DNA of 64,000 nt from Palsa-504 sp963800415 (GCA_963800415.1 CAWDBS010000061.1:255512-319511); one strand, 5' to 3'. Positions 1 through 8,381 are shown, counted from the stretch's first letter. The notes: a model not told the origin generated them from the sequence alone. Numbers and translations: made by a program.

Positions 1-171
1 CGGCGACTGCGCCGGCGGCTGCCTGCTTCCGGGCACTAAGGGGCTGTGCATCCATAATCCCGTCCCGCGGCGTTCGGCCCGTGACTGGGTTGCGCTGACG
101 GGGACGCGGCGATTCTGGCGGCGGTTCTTCTCCGGCGCCCGGCGCTGACCACCCGGAGTTCCGACTGGGGT

Positions 172-900
172 TTGCCGCTTTGGGCCGCGCGTCGGGCTCG
201 CGTCTGGAAGGCTCGCCGTGTGCCAGAAGAGCCAGTGACATTCGGCGAACTCGAGCAACTGCTGCTCCGGCTAACGGGGAACTCTGTCGAGGCGCTGGAG
301 CAGCAGCTGCTGAGTCGCCTCAAGGAGCAGACGCTCGTTGGCGGCAAGCGCGTCACGCGGCAGGAACTGCCCGAACTGCCGAAGGATGCCGTCACTACCG
401 TGCACCGGGTCAAGGTGAGCCTGTACGGCGCGAAGCCGCCGGTCTGGCGGCGGCTCGAGATTCCCAGCGCGATGCCGCTGAACCTCGTGCACGCGGTGCT
501 GCAGATCGCCTTCGACTGGCATGACTATCACCTGCACGCCTTCGAGACGGTGTGCGGTCAGTTCGGCTCGCCGGACCACGATGACGACTGGGCGGAACGG
601 CAGGACGAGGCCACCGTCACGCTCGCCCAGGTGGCCGGAGCCGAGCGGGCGAAGGTGGTGTACAGCTACGACTTCGGCGACGACTGGCGACACGACATCG
701 TCGTGGAGAAGATCATCCCGGCCGAGCCGGGACTGGCCTACCCGCGCTGCACCGGCGGGCGCCGGGATGGGCCGCCGGAGGACTGCGGCGGGATCTGGGT
801 CTTCAATGAGCAGTTTGCCGACATGGGCGACTTGTTCAACGTCGGCGACCTGAACGAGCGGCTGGCCGACCTGGCCACGGTCGTGATCCCGGCCCGCTGA
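172..900 (+). CDS. plasmid pRiA4b ORF-3-like protein
   Basis: Member of the pRiA4b ORF-3-like family, about 242 residues. The conserved core starts near residue 75 (KVSLYGAKPPVWRRLEIP), passes WHDYHLHAFE, and ends with YSYDFGDDWRHD and the glycine/cysteine stretch CTGGRRDGPPEDCGG near residue 200. The family is commonly found on plasmids and mobile DNA and its biochemical role is not established. The start is uncertain: TTG at 172 gives the longest reading and GTG at 220 is equally plausible; neither has a clear ribosome site. It stands alone, upstream of a nucleotidyltransferase gene on the same strand. Confidence 0.8.
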   Translation: MPLWAARRARVWKARRVPEEPVTFGELEQLLLRLTGNSVEALEQQLLSRLKEQTLVGGKRVTRQELPELPKDAVTTVHRVKVSLYGAKPPVWRRLEIPSAMPLNLVHAVLQIAFDWHDYHLHAFETVCGQFGSPDHDDDWAERQDEATVTLAQVAGAERAKVVYSYDFGDDWRHDIVVEKIIPAEPGLAYPRCTGGRRDGPPEDCGGIWVFNEQFADMGDLFNVGDLNERLADLATVVIPAR

Positions 901-1005
901 GCCAGTCGTCCTCGGACCAGTACTCGACCGGGGGAGTCGCCGCGCCACTGCGAAGCACCTGCCCGGCTGTCACCGGACGGCGGCCCGTCCCGATCCGGTG
1001 CGGGG

Positions 1006-1470
1006 TTGTCGCAGGCGGAACTGGCCTTCAGGGCGGGTGTCGCGCAGAGTGTGATCAGCGCGTATGAGGCCGGGCGGCGTCAGCCGTCGCTGCCGACCCT
1101 GGCCAAGCTGATCGATGCGGCCGGATGCGATCTCGTGGTGGATGTCCAGCATCAGCCTCCGCAGTTGAGCAGGCTGTCCGGTCCGGTGGGGCGGCAGGTC
1201 AGGCGAAGGCGGCGGGACCTGGTCGCGGCGGCCGCGGCCCATGACGTGACCAACCTGCGGGTCTTCGGCAGCGTAGCTCGCGGCGAGGACCGGCCCGATA
1301 GTGACATTGACCTGCTCGTGGACGTGCCGCCGGACATGGGCTTGCTCGGGCTGGGACGAGTGCAGGCTGAACTGGAGGCCATCCTCGGCACCAAGGTTGA
1401 CCTGGTGCCAGCAAGTGACCTGAAGCCCGCAGTTCGCGCGCGCGCCGAGCGCGACCTGGTGGCACTGTGA
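1006..1470 (+). CDS. XRE-type HTH fused to MNT nucleotidyltransferase (antitoxin-like)
   Basis: About 154 residues. Residues 1-45 are an XRE helix-turn-helix (LSQAELAFRAGVAQSVISAYE, with VISAYEAGRRQPS as recognition part). Residues 75-150 are a minimal nucleotidyltransferase domain with GSVARGE followed by DSDIDLLV, the metal-binding GSx10DxD motif. Such MNT proteins are antitoxins of HEPN ribonuclease toxins, adding AMP to the toxin, and a truncated HEPN reading frame overlaps its stop. The frame is open back to 901, but the usual first helix (LREARRxxG) is not recognisable upstream, so the N-terminus may be damaged; TTG at 1006 is the only in-frame start found. Confidence 0.7.
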   Translation: MSQAELAFRAGVAQSVISAYEAGRRQPSLPTLAKLIDAAGCDLVVDVQHQPPQLSRLSGPVGRQVRRRRRDLVAAAAAHDVTNLRVFGSVARGEDRPDSDIDLLVDVPPDMGLLGLGRVQAELEAILGTKVDLVPASDLKPAVRARAERDLVAL

Positions 1471-1556
1471 CCTACCGGGAACGGCAGCGACTGGCCGACA
1501 TCCAGGCAGCCATCGAGGCCATCCGCTCCCACATTCTTCATTGTCGCCGGTCCTAA
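1467..1556 (+). pseudogene. truncated HEPN (DUF86/HepT-like) toxin remnant
   Basis: A GTG overlapping the stop of the MNT gene opens a 29-codon frame reading MTYRERQRLADIQAAIEAIR and ending at TAA 1554-1556. That is the usual first helix of HepT-like HEPN toxins (RLxDIxxAIExI), which normally run about 110-130 residues and carry an Rx4-6H catalytic motif. That motif and the rest of the protein are absent. The four-base overlap is the normal arrangement of this toxin-antitoxin pair. I infer that the toxin was lost by deletion while the antitoxin stayed. Confidence 0.6.
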
Positions 1557-1604
1557 AATACATCTGGCCATCGCGCGGCCGAGGATCTCCTGAGACATGA
1601 CCGA

Positions 1605-1660
1605 GGCGTATGACGAGGCCCGTTCGGCGGAAAAGAACACGTAGACAGGCGGAGTCGCTG
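1605..1660. repeat. direct repeat, copy 1 (upstream of methyltransferase pseudogene)
   Basis: A 56-bp segment beginning GGCGTATGACGAGGCCCG is repeated at 2539-2591 in the same orientation, with a two-base indel and a few substitutions. Weaker similarity continues to about 1740 and 2640. The copies bracket a broken methyltransferase gene. Confidence 0.75.
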
Positions 1661-1721
1661 CTCCCTGACCTGCTGCCAGGAACCAGAGCACCGGCGTCAT
1701 TTGCGCCGATACGCTGGTTTC

Positions 1722-2433
1722 GTGACCAGGACACAGGGAGCCCCGCTCGGCCTGGATGTGACGACGCCGAACGTGGCGCGCATGTTCGACTATTACCTGG
1801 GCGGCAAGGATAACTCCGGTTCCTGGCGGCCGAGGCGGGTGTCAGCCAGTTCCTTGCCCCTGCGTGGGGCTGCCCACGCAGGGGGCCGTGCACGAGGTCG
1901 CGCGGGAGATCAACCCGGGGGCGCGGGTGGTCTACGTGGACTACGACCCGGTAGTCGTCTCGCATGGCTGGGCGCTGCTCGCGGTCAGCGACCTGAGCAT
2001 TATGGTGAACGGGGATTTGCGCCGCCCCGCCGACCTGCTCGCGAAGCCAGAGGTCCGCGCGCACCTGGACTTCGGCCGGCCGGTGGCGATCGGGCTGCTG
2101 GCGGTCTTGCGCTTCCGGTCCGACGCCGACGACCCGGCGGGGGCCGTGGCGTGCCTGCGGGACGCCGTCGCGCCCGGGAGTTACCTGGCGATCTCCCACA
2201 TCGGCACCGAGTTCTTCCCCGACAAGGCAGCCATGGCCCAGGCGAAGGCGGTGTACGAGCGGGCCAGCGAACCGATCTGGGCGCGGAGCCGGGAGGAGAT
2301 CCTCGGCTTGTTCGACGGGTTGGAGTTGCTCGAGCCGGGCCTGGTCGCCAAGCACCAGTGGCGTTCGGTCACCGGCCAGGCTGCTACCGGCACGCCGAAC
2401 ATTCAGTGGGGCGGGGTGGGCCGTAAGCCCTAG
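1722..2433 (+). pseudogene. SAM-dependent methyltransferase (PF04672/DUF574 type), internally deleted and frameshifted
   Basis: The N-terminus reads VARMFDYYLGGKDN, the opening signature of this actinobacterial methyltransferase family. After a frame change near 1820-1860 the sequence resumes in the SAM-binding region (GLPTQGAVHEVARE, VVYVDYDPVVVSHG) and runs to the C-terminus (GGVGRKP). Compared with the intact relative at 62519-63337, about 40 residues between GGKDN and AEAGV are missing and the reading frame is broken, so this cannot make a normal enzyme. GTG at 1722 is the likely original start. Direct repeats lie on both sides. Confidence 0.8.
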
Positions 2434-2538
2434 CCCAGTACCGGGAGATGCTTGCGGGGTGACGGATATCCCCTTCCCCAGCAAAGGGGGCTCCCCGGCA
2501 GCTGCAGCCCGCGTGCGGTCGGCCCGACCTGCCTCGGG

Positions 2539-2591
2539 GCGTATGACGAGGCCCGTTCGGCAAAAGAACACGTGGATAGGTGGAGTCGCTG
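2539..2591. repeat. direct repeat, copy 2 (downstream of methyltransferase pseudogene)
   Basis: Second copy of the segment at 1605-1660; it begins GGCGTATGACGAGGCCCG and differs by a two-base gap and scattered substitutions. The similarity goes on weakly into the following 50 bases. No gene follows it in the way the methyltransferase follows copy 1. Confidence 0.75.
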
Positions 2592-2714
2592 GGCCATCTG
2601 ATACCAGCGTTTCGCCGTGACTCGTACCGCAGGGCCCAGTACGATCGCGATGCTCACGTTTACCACTAGGCCCCGCGCCCCGGGCGTATGCATACGGCGC
2701 GCCAAGGAGACGCC

Positions 2715-3119
2715 ATGTTCCTCGCTTCGAGTTCCTACTCGTACCCGGTCCTGGGCGTGTTCTGGACGATCCTCATGATCTTCCTGTGGGTGATCTGGTT
2801 CTGGATCCTGATCACCATCATCATCGACATCTTCCGCAGCCATGACCTGTCCGGCTGGGCCAAGGCCCTATGGTTCCTGTTCATCTTGTTCCTCCCACTG
2901 ATCGGGGTGCTGGTGTACCTGATCGCCCGCGGCGGCAAGATGCATGAGCACCAGGTGCGGCAGGCACAGCTTCAGGAGGAGCAGTTGCGCAGTTATGTCC
3001 AGCAGGCCGCGGGCTCGCAGAGTTCGGCGGACCAGCTGGCCAAGCTCGCCGACCTGCGCGACCGAGGCGTCATCACGGCCGAGGAGTTCGACCGCGAGAA
3101 GGCAAAGATCCTGGCCTGA
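2715..3119 (+). CDS. PLDc_N/SHOCT-domain small membrane protein
   Basis: About 134 residues. Two hydrophobic segments (residues about 12-40 and 50-72) flank FRSHDLSGWAKALW, the pattern of the PLDc_N domain. A linker rich in Gln and Glu leads to a C-terminal SHOCT motif (LAKLADLRDRGVITAEEFD followed by EKAKIL). ATG 2715 is chosen because AAGGAGA sits at 2704-2710, five bases upstream; an in-frame ATG at 2688 has no such site. Proteins of this build are inner-membrane proteins of unknown function, common in actinomycetes. It is monocistronic here. Confidence 0.85.
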   Translation: MFLASSSYSYPVLGVFWTILMIFLWVIWFWILITIIIDIFRSHDLSGWAKALWFLFILFLPLIGVLVYLIARGGKMHEHQVRQAQLQEEQLRSYVQQAAGSQSSADQLAKLADLRDRGVITAEEFDREKAKILA

Positions 3120-3233
3120 GCGGCACCATAACCGGCTCGGCCAGCAGCGCTATCATCACCAGCAGGTATGCAACGAGCGGTTCGAGGATGCGCGGGTTGT
3201 GCAGCCGGGAGTTGGCATCGCAGGTGGCGTGCC

Positions 3234-4673
3234 TTAACCGGGGCAGTGCAGGTGCTGGAGCTTGCTGGGGGTGAGCGGTGGATGGCGCCATACGGCCTCG
3301 GCGGTGCGGCCGGGCAGGGAGCAGGTGATGTCCATCCGGTGCGGAGTTTCCAGGAAGATGACCTCGGCTCGCAGGGTGTGGCCGTCGAGCCAGCCGCCGG
3401 AGGCGGCTACCGGGATGGTTTCGCCGTTGCGGTCGGCGTGGTCAGAACACGGTCCAGGTCCCGGCGCCGACGGGCAAGGTCAGCGCGTTGGCAGCCTCGA
3501 TGAGGCTGATCTGCCAGCCGCCGGCCTGCGGTGCTACCTCGATGGAGGTCAGGGCAGGCTGAACCTGGGTGCCTGCGGTGCTGGCGGCGATGGTGAACGG
3601 CCCGCTGGTCCACGGGCCCCAGCCGGCGGGTGCCGGCGCGGCGGGGCAGGCGGGCAGCTCAGGCCGGCGAGCCGGGCGCTGAGCTGGTCTTGCGCGAGTC
3701 CGGTGCCGGGTGAGACCGTGCCGAGGCCGGGCAGCAGGTGGGTCCACATGGCGTCGAGCACGGCCTGCATCTCGAGCGTGCAGGCGGTGGTGACGATCAC
3801 CGTGTCCTGCTCGGGCAAGATCACGCAGAACTGCCCGAAGGCCCCGTCGCCGCGGTATCCGTGCCGGGACATCCAGAACTGGAAGCCGTAGCCCTGCTGC
3901 CAGTCGGGGCTGGGCTCGCCCGGGTTGCTGATCTGCTTCGACGTCGCCTCGGCTACCCATTTCCCGGGGATGAGCTGGGCTCCCTCCCAGTGGCCCCGCT
4001 GCAAGTACAGCAGCCCGAGCTTGGCGATGTCCTCGGTGCGGGCGTGCAGGCCGCTGAAGCCCTGCTCTCGCCCGGGCGGGAAGGTGTGCCAGCCGACATG
4101 CCCGATACCGAGCGGGTCGAACAACCGGGGCCGCAGGTACTGGGTGAGGGGCATCCCCGCGTTGCGCTGGATGATGCTGGCCAGCGCGTACGTGCAGGGT
4201 TGGCTGTAGGCGAACACCGTGCCGGGATCGCGGTCGGGCGGGATCAGCAGGAACCCGCGGACCGGCTCTCCCCGGTCACGCAGGATCGCCTCGGCCAGCA
4301 TGTCCCGGGTATGACCGGTGGCCATCGAGGCGACGTGCCGGACTTTCACCGACCGGCTGCGCGGGTCGGTGATGTCCGCGGCGAACTCGGCGAAATGCGA
4401 GATAACCGTATCGTCCAGGTCGAACAGGCCCTCGGCCTGCGCGAATGCCGCCGCAGTGGAGGTGAAGCTCTTGCTGAGCGAGTACAGCAACTGCGGCCGC
4501 CCGGCGCTGTACGGCGCCCACCATCCCTCAGCTACCACGCGCCCGTGCCTCACCACCATCAGGCTGTGCATCTCGACGCCAGGACGCTCATCCACCGCGT
4601 CCAGGAAGCCGAGGATCGCGGCCGGATCGACCCGCTGATCGGCTGGCGAACTGCGCGGCAGGGAACTCGACAT
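3234..4673 (-). pseudogene. serine hydrolase (class C beta-lactamase family), two frameshifts
   Basis: The N-terminal 330 residues are an intact-looking penicillin-binding/class C-type domain with the SxxK nucleophile in YSLSKSFTS near residue 68 and the second-motif tyrosine in AYSQPCTYA near residue 154. The C-terminal domain is split over three frames: frame one ends with spurious sequence after about 3660, frame two gives PAGWGPWTSGPFTIAAS to a stop near 3440, frame three gives ASGGWLDGHTLRAEVIFLE and ends at TAA 3234-3236. Joined, these give one continuous protein of about 480 residues. Either two indel errors or a recent pseudogene. It probably hydrolysed amides or esters; the substrate is unknown. 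Confidence 0.75.
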
Positions 4674-4989
4674 GACGCGAGCCTAGGACACGACAGAACC
4701 GGAAATCGGGTTCACCTCGCAGGTGTCGGTGCACCGGGGCGCCGAGCGCGACGAGGCGAAGGAGCCCGCCAGGTTGTTATAGCCGGCCAGCACGATGCAG
4801 ACGGCCGCGGCGAAGGCCACGTCAGCTGGGCGCCGGCCGGGCACGCGGCTATTCACCGGGGCGGACGAGGCCGCTCTCGTAGGCGAAGACCACGGCCTAA
4901 GCGCTGTCGCGCAACGTGAGCGACTGAGCTGACTGCTTGCTGTCACGGCAGCGTGCCGGCGGCGCGGACGACGCCCTCCCTGCCGCCGA
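4674..4989. other. intergenic stretch, no confident gene
   Basis: About 315 bases between the serine hydrolase and the HigBA operator. The minus-strand reading VAFAAAVCIVLAGYNNLAG at about 4760-4830 is hydrophobic and could be a remnant of a membrane protein, but it has no start, no partner domain and no recognisable family, so I do not call a gene. Confidence 0.4.
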
Positions 4990-5020
4990 TAACGCGTTGC
5001 GTTAATAACGCGTCGCGTTA
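4990..5020 (+). promoter_or_regulatory. tandem palindromic operator and promoter of higBA
   Basis: Two palindromes sit 16 bp apart: TAACGC-GTT-GCGTTA at 4990-5004 and TAACGC-GTC-GCGTTA at 5006-5020, each with perfect six-base arms. A promoter overlaps them: TTGCGT at 4997-5002 and TATCAT at 5019-5024 with a 16-bp spacer. The expected transcription start falls at about the GTG start codon (5031), so the message may be leaderless. This is the expected layout for autorepression by the HigBA complex; the binding itself is inferred. Confidence 0.7.
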
Positions 5021-5030
5021 TCATAGGTAG

Positions 5031-5312
5031 GTGCTGCGCTCCTTCCGGGACAAGGAAACCGAGGCCCTCTGGCATCGGCAGCGATCACGCAGGCTGGACG
5101 GGCCAGTGCAGCGAGCCGCCTGGCGCAAGCTCGCGATGCTCGATGCTGCGGAGACCTTAACCGACCTGCTCATCCCGCCCGGCAACCGGCTGGAAAGGCT
5201 CACTGGGGACCGCGCCGGGCAGCACGGCATCCGGATTAACCAGCAGTGGCGGATCTGCGTTGTGTGGTCAGACGCAGGACCGGAAGAGGTGGAGATCGTT
5301 GACTATCACTAA
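5031..5312 (+). CDS. higB: HigB-type toxin (RelE superfamily mRNA endoribonuclease)
   Basis: A 93-residue protein with the HigB pattern: SFRDKETEALW at the N-terminus, a helix-rich middle (AAWRKLAMLDAAETL) and the C-terminal core GIRINQQWRICVVWSDAG ending EVEIVDYH. The family cleaves mRNA on the ribosome and is neutralised by the HigA antitoxin encoded next. GTG at 5031 is the start; it follows the palindromic operator with no room for a leader or Shine-Dalgarno site, consistent with leaderless translation. The length is normal for the family and the gene looks intact. Confidence 0.9.
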   Translation: MLRSFRDKETEALWHRQRSRRLDGPVQRAAWRKLAMLDAAETLTDLLIPPGNRLERLTGDRAGQHGIRINQQWRICVVWSDAGPEEVEIVDYH

Positions 5313-5322
5313 GGAGGAGTCA

Positions 5323-5628
5323 GTGCCAGAGGATACGGTCATGCCGCCGGTGCACCCGGGGGAGATCCTGCAAGAGGAGTTCCTCGCGCCGCTGGGCGTG
5401 AGCCAGTATCAGCTGGCCAAGGCGGTAGATGTCCCGGCCCGGCGGATCAACGAGATCGTCCACGGCCAGCGCCGCATCACCGCGGACACCGCGCTGCGGC
5501 TGTCGCGGTACTTCGGCACCTCCGAGCGGTTCTGGCTGAACCTGCAGGCCCGTTACGACCTAGAGATCGAAAAGGACCGGCTCGGCGGCGCGCTCGAAGA
5601 CATCCGCCCGCTGAGCGCAGCGAGCTAA
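5323..5628 (+). CDS. higA: HigA-type antitoxin (XRE family)
   Basis: About 101 residues. The canonical HigA N-terminus MPPVHPGEILQEEF is followed by an XRE helix-turn-helix (SQYQLAKAVDVPARRINEIV, then GQRRITADTALRLSRYFG) and SERFWLNLQARYDLE. It binds HigB and the operator upstream of the pair. GTG 5323 is preferred because AAGGAGG at 5311-5317 overlaps the higB stop and sits five bases before it; ATG 5341 is an alternative. Toxin-first order is the normal higBA order. The pair appears functional. Confidence 0.9.
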   Translation: MPEDTVMPPVHPGEILQEEFLAPLGVSQYQLAKAVDVPARRINEIVHGQRRITADTALRLSRYFGTSERFWLNLQARYDLEIEKDRLGGALEDIRPLSAAS

Positions 5629-5775
5629 CCAGAGTCGGTAGCTGGCTTCACGCTGACGCCCACGAGGCCCGATGAGGCCGCTCGGACCGCGCACGCGGCA
5701 TGACCAAGTAACGAAGTGTCGCCGACCATCAGTAACGTGCCGGGCCACGGCGGAGCGGAGCAGAGCCGCCTTGAT

Positions 5776-6456
5776 CTAAGAACGGCTCAAATTCGGCAGC
5801 GTATCGCGGACGCCCACGACCACCATGCGGCCGTTCGGGTTGAGCCTGGTGAAGAACGACGGCATGTCAGCGCCGGCGACGATGTCGAAGATGACGTCGT
5901 AGCCCGGGGGAGCGTCCTGGCCGCCCTGGCCGGTGCGGTCCAGCAGGTGGGTTGCGCCGAGCGTGCGCAGCCCGTCGCCACGTTCGGCCGACGACGTGGT
6001 GACCGCCACCGCGCTGGCCCCGCCACGCGCCGCGAGTTGGACGGTCATGATCCCGATGCTGCCGGCCGCGCCGCGCACCAGCACTGACTCGCCAGCAGCG
6101 AAGCGAGCATGGGCAAGGCCGAAGTGGGCCACGGCTCCGGAGCTGCCGAGTGTCACCGCGCCGGCCGCGGACAGGTTCGCCGGGAGGGGAAGGATCTCCC
6201 CGGCCGGGGCGATCGCCTGCTCGACGTAGCCGCCGCCCAGGCCGGTGAACGCCCACACGCGACGGCCGGCCCATGAGGTGTCGACGCCACCGCCGACTGC
6301 GGTCACGGTCCCCGCTACCTCGCTGCCGAGGATGTGGCCTTCCTTGAAGCCGTAGCCAGCGATGGCACCGCTCCGGATCACGGCGTGCACACCGCCGACG
6401 CCGATCGCCTCGGTGACGATCAGCACCTGACCGTCGCGCGGATCACGAGCAGCCAC
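5776..6456 (-). pseudogene. quinone oxidoreductase-like (MDR family), truncated at both ends
   Basis: About 226 residues of a zinc-independent medium-chain reductase. The GroES-like part (GSEVAGTVTAVGGGVD) and the Rossmann fold (VLVRGAAGSIGIMTVQLAA) are present, up to NPNGRMVVVGV. The usual N-terminal 25-30 residues and the last roughly 100 residues are absent. The 3' part, 5811-6014, is a near-identical copy of 20873-21076, where a second gene keeps the C-terminal half instead. The 5' end joins a fragment of an unrelated membrane protein frame. Intact relatives are about 330 residues, so this is most likely inactive. Confidence 0.7.
5811..6014. repeat. 204-bp repeat shared by two oxidoreductase halves, copy 1
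   Basis: This stretch aligns without gaps to 20873-21076 with only scattered substitutions, over 90 percent identical by eye. It covers the end of the Rossmann domain, including HLLDRTGQGGQDAPPGYD. Similarity stops at both ends in both copies. Confidence 0.8.
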
Positions 6457-6539
6457 AGCAATGCCCCGGCCACGGCGACGGTGTACACGAGGCCGTACAG
6501 CAGGTTCGGGTCCGGTCGCTTGCCGTACGGCGCGTACAT
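6420..6539 (-). pseudogene. membrane protein N-terminal fragment joined to the oxidoreductase
   Basis: An ATG at 6539 opens a 39-codon frame, MYAPYGKRPDPNLLYGLVYT followed by a hydrophobic helix (VAVAGALLWLLVI), and stops at 6420, overlapping the oxidoreductase start in another frame. It looks like the beginning of a small integral membrane protein cut off by the deletion that also removed the oxidoreductase N-terminus. I do not recognise the family. Confidence 0.35.
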
Positions 6540-6650
6540 GGCGGCGGCGTCAGGAATGTCACAGGCTCGTTAACCGGGACCGTTCGGCCCTCAAAGAGGG
6601 ATGGACCTTCCTCGGTCAGTGGATCTGGCGCGTGCCCGAATGCGGGACGG

Positions 6651-6960
6651 CTGTGAGGCCTGATGGGAGTTGAGTTGCCCGATGAGCCAGATGAGTCACC
6701 AGATGGGAACGCAGATCGCCGCGACGACCAAGGTGGCAGCGGCTAGGCGATCCGGCCCGGTAGTTCCGAAGCCGAGACCCGAAGCCGTCAGGACTACTAC
6801 GCCGACCTCCGCGTCGCAGTATCCACGGACGGCTGATTGCCAGCCACGGCCCCAGGTCGGCAGCGATCACCGCACCTCGCAGCGCAGGTGGACTGCTCCT
6901 TCGCCCTGCACGGTCTCGAGGCAGCGCAGGTCGTCCACGAGCTGAAGAATGTCAGATCTG
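6651..6960 (+). pseudogene. decayed N-terminal copy of the RelA/SpoT-fold gene
   Basis: From the ATG at 6663 it reads MGVELPDEPDESPDGNADRR and stops within 30 codons; a shifted frame then gives AETRSRQDYYADLRVAVS and stops again. Both pieces match the start of the gene at 44900 (MGVDRPDDP and AETRPRQEYYADLRVAV). The upstream bases TGTGAGG and the start-codon context are also shared. The catalytic-domain region and the small partner gene are missing here. It is a relic of a second copy of that module. Confidence 0.65.
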
Positions 6961-6969
6961 GGCTGATGA

Positions 6970-7539
6970 TCACTTAGGTGTTACGAGCTGGGACGGCACG
7001 ATGGTTACCGGGAACGGAACCGCCGCGCGGTACTCCTCGCCGCCGATGACATGAGCGGTCTGCTCGTATGCGCCGGAACGAAGCTCGAAGACGGTCAGCT
7101 CGGGACGGTCCCTGGACGGCTCGACGATCCAGTACGCGGGGATGCCGAAGCCCTCGTAGATGTCTTTCTTCCTGTTCTGGTCGTAGAGCCGGGTTCTGGC
7201 TGAGGCGACCTCCACCACGAGTTCCGGCGGCGTCTCCTGGAAGAAGGACTCCAGGGAGCCGGCCCGCACAACCGCCACATCCGGCACCCGGTGCTGGAAC
7301 TTGCTGATGTTGACGCCGACGCCGGGCAGCACAACCAGTCCGGCGGGACAGGCAGCGCTGAGTATCACGGTGAGGCGCGCCACCGCGAGCTGGTGCAGGG
7401 TGGACGGGGCCGGGGACACGATCAGCACCCCGTCATCCAGCTCGTAGCGGAACTCGTCGTCGGGCAGGTTCTCCATGTCCTCGACGGTCAGCGCCCGGTC
7501 CTGGCCGGACCAGACGTCCGGGATTGTCATGAAATCCAT
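6970..7539 (-). CDS. Uma2-family (DUF820) restriction-endonuclease-fold protein
   Basis: 189 residues of the Uma2/DUF820 family, a PD-(D/E)XK nuclease fold very abundant in actinobacteria and cyanobacteria. Motifs: RYELDDGVLIVSPAPS near residue 30, RVPDVAVVRAG near 85, PPELVVEVAS near 105 and KKDIYEGFGIPAYWIVEPSR near 123. ATG 7539 is supported by AGGAGG about seven bases upstream (forward CCTCCT near 7547-7552). The family's biological role is unproven, though mobile-element links are suspected. A remnant of a second copy, lacking the whole middle, lies at 25103-25177. Confidence 0.85.
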   Translation of the reverse strand: MDFMTIPDVWSGQDRALTVEDMENLPDDEFRYELDDGVLIVSPAPSTLHQLAVARLTVILSAACPAGLVVLPGVGVNISKFQHRVPDVAVVRAGSLESFFQETPPELVVEVASARTRLYDQNRKKDIYEGFGIPAYWIVEPSRDRPELTVFELRSGAYEQTAHVIGGEEYRAAVPFPVTIVPSQLVTPK

Positions 7540-7603
7540 CGTGCACTCCTCCTGTCATATTCGCCACCATGCCAGGTCGTACAGACATTCCAGTGGCCAC
7601 GAT

Positions 7604-7813
7604 TCAGCCATGACCGGTGCTGACCAGATCCTCGACCTCACGGCGGAGCAGCCGCAGCCACGGGTTCCCCTGCATCTCAGCACGACGGTACTGGAGCCTG
7701 CCCGCGCGGATCGCCGCGATGATCTCGTCCTGCGTCAACCCGAACTCCGCCCGGGCCGTCTTGTCGCTCAACGTCGCGCCCTTGCACCCCCATTCATCGC
7801 CGTACAGCTCCAT
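7604..7813 (-). CDS. small conserved HTH-like (excisionase-type) protein
   Basis: 69 residues: MELYGDEWGCKGATLSDK, then a probable winged helix-turn-helix (ARAEFGLTQDEIIAAIRAG) and MQGNPWLRLLRREVEDLV. The size and the pattern of residues fit the MerR/excisionase-like small DNA-binding proteins seen in actinomycetes, but I cannot name a characterised relative. It lies just upstream of, and on the same strand as, the Uma2 gene. Confidence 0.6.
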   Translation of the reverse strand: MELYGDEWGCKGATLSDKTARAEFGLTQDEIIAAIRAGRLQYRRAEMQGNPWLRLLRREVEDLVSTGHG

Positions 7814-8085
7814 AACCGGTCATTGTCTCCCAGAGCAGCTCCGGCCAGCCGGCGTTCGCGGGTTTACCGACCGCCGGAGGCCAGCTCCAGCAAGCGGTCG
7901 GGTAGGCGGCCGCCAGGCACTGCAACGGCAGCGGCGCGATGCTCTCCGACCGCAGGTAGCCGCGCGGCACGTCCGCGTATCTCTCGTCGGCTGCGAGCGC
8001 CGGCTGGCCGAACAGGTTCCCGCAGCATCCCGTACTCGTTATAGAAGTTGAGCCCGTCGGTAAAGTCGTAGATGATGCCGACGGT
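7794..8085 (-). pseudogene. decayed gene of unknown function
   Basis: Minus-strand protein-like sequence is split over two frames: DFTDGLNFYNEYGMLREP (about 8085-8020) and then ALAADERYADVPRGYLRSES, with AYPTACWSWPP and ELLWETMTGYGAV after it, down to 7794. The composition resembles immunity or SUKH-like proteins, but I do not recognise a specific family. The frame break and the lack of a start codon make it a relic. Confidence 0.35.
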
Positions 8086-8132
8086 ACCGGCATGGCCGCG
8101 GCCAGCGACCGCTCCCAGCGCGGGCTGACGGC

Positions 8133-8381
8133 GTACACCGGAACCTGGCCGGCTTCGTCGAGGACTTCGTCACCGAGCCCACCACGATGCCCTGGGGCAA
8201 CCGGTCACTGCTGTTCCGCGACCCCGACGGCAACCTCGTCAACTTCTTCACCCCGGTCACCCCGGCCGCCATCGAGAAAATTCGCCCGCTGACCACCCCG
8301 CGGCCGCCGGGGTTATCAGACGGCCCAGACGCCATCCCTCAGCCCAAGGCGGGCGCGGACGTCGGAGACGAGCGCGCCTAG
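8133..8381 (+). pseudogene. glyoxalase/VOC domain C-terminal remnant
   Basis: The frame from 8133 reads NLAGFVEDFVTEPTTMPWGN and then SLLFRDPDGNLVNFFTPVTP, the final beta-strand unit of a vicinal-oxygen-chelate protein (FxDPDGNLVxF). The N-terminal half of the roughly 120-residue domain is absent, and upstream sequence belongs to an unrelated relic. The metal-ligand pattern cannot be complete. Confidence 0.65.

Noticed and set aside
970..2571. A 533-residue minus-strand open frame
   Set aside because: Antisense of the MNT gene and the methyltransferase pseudogene; no recognisable domain.
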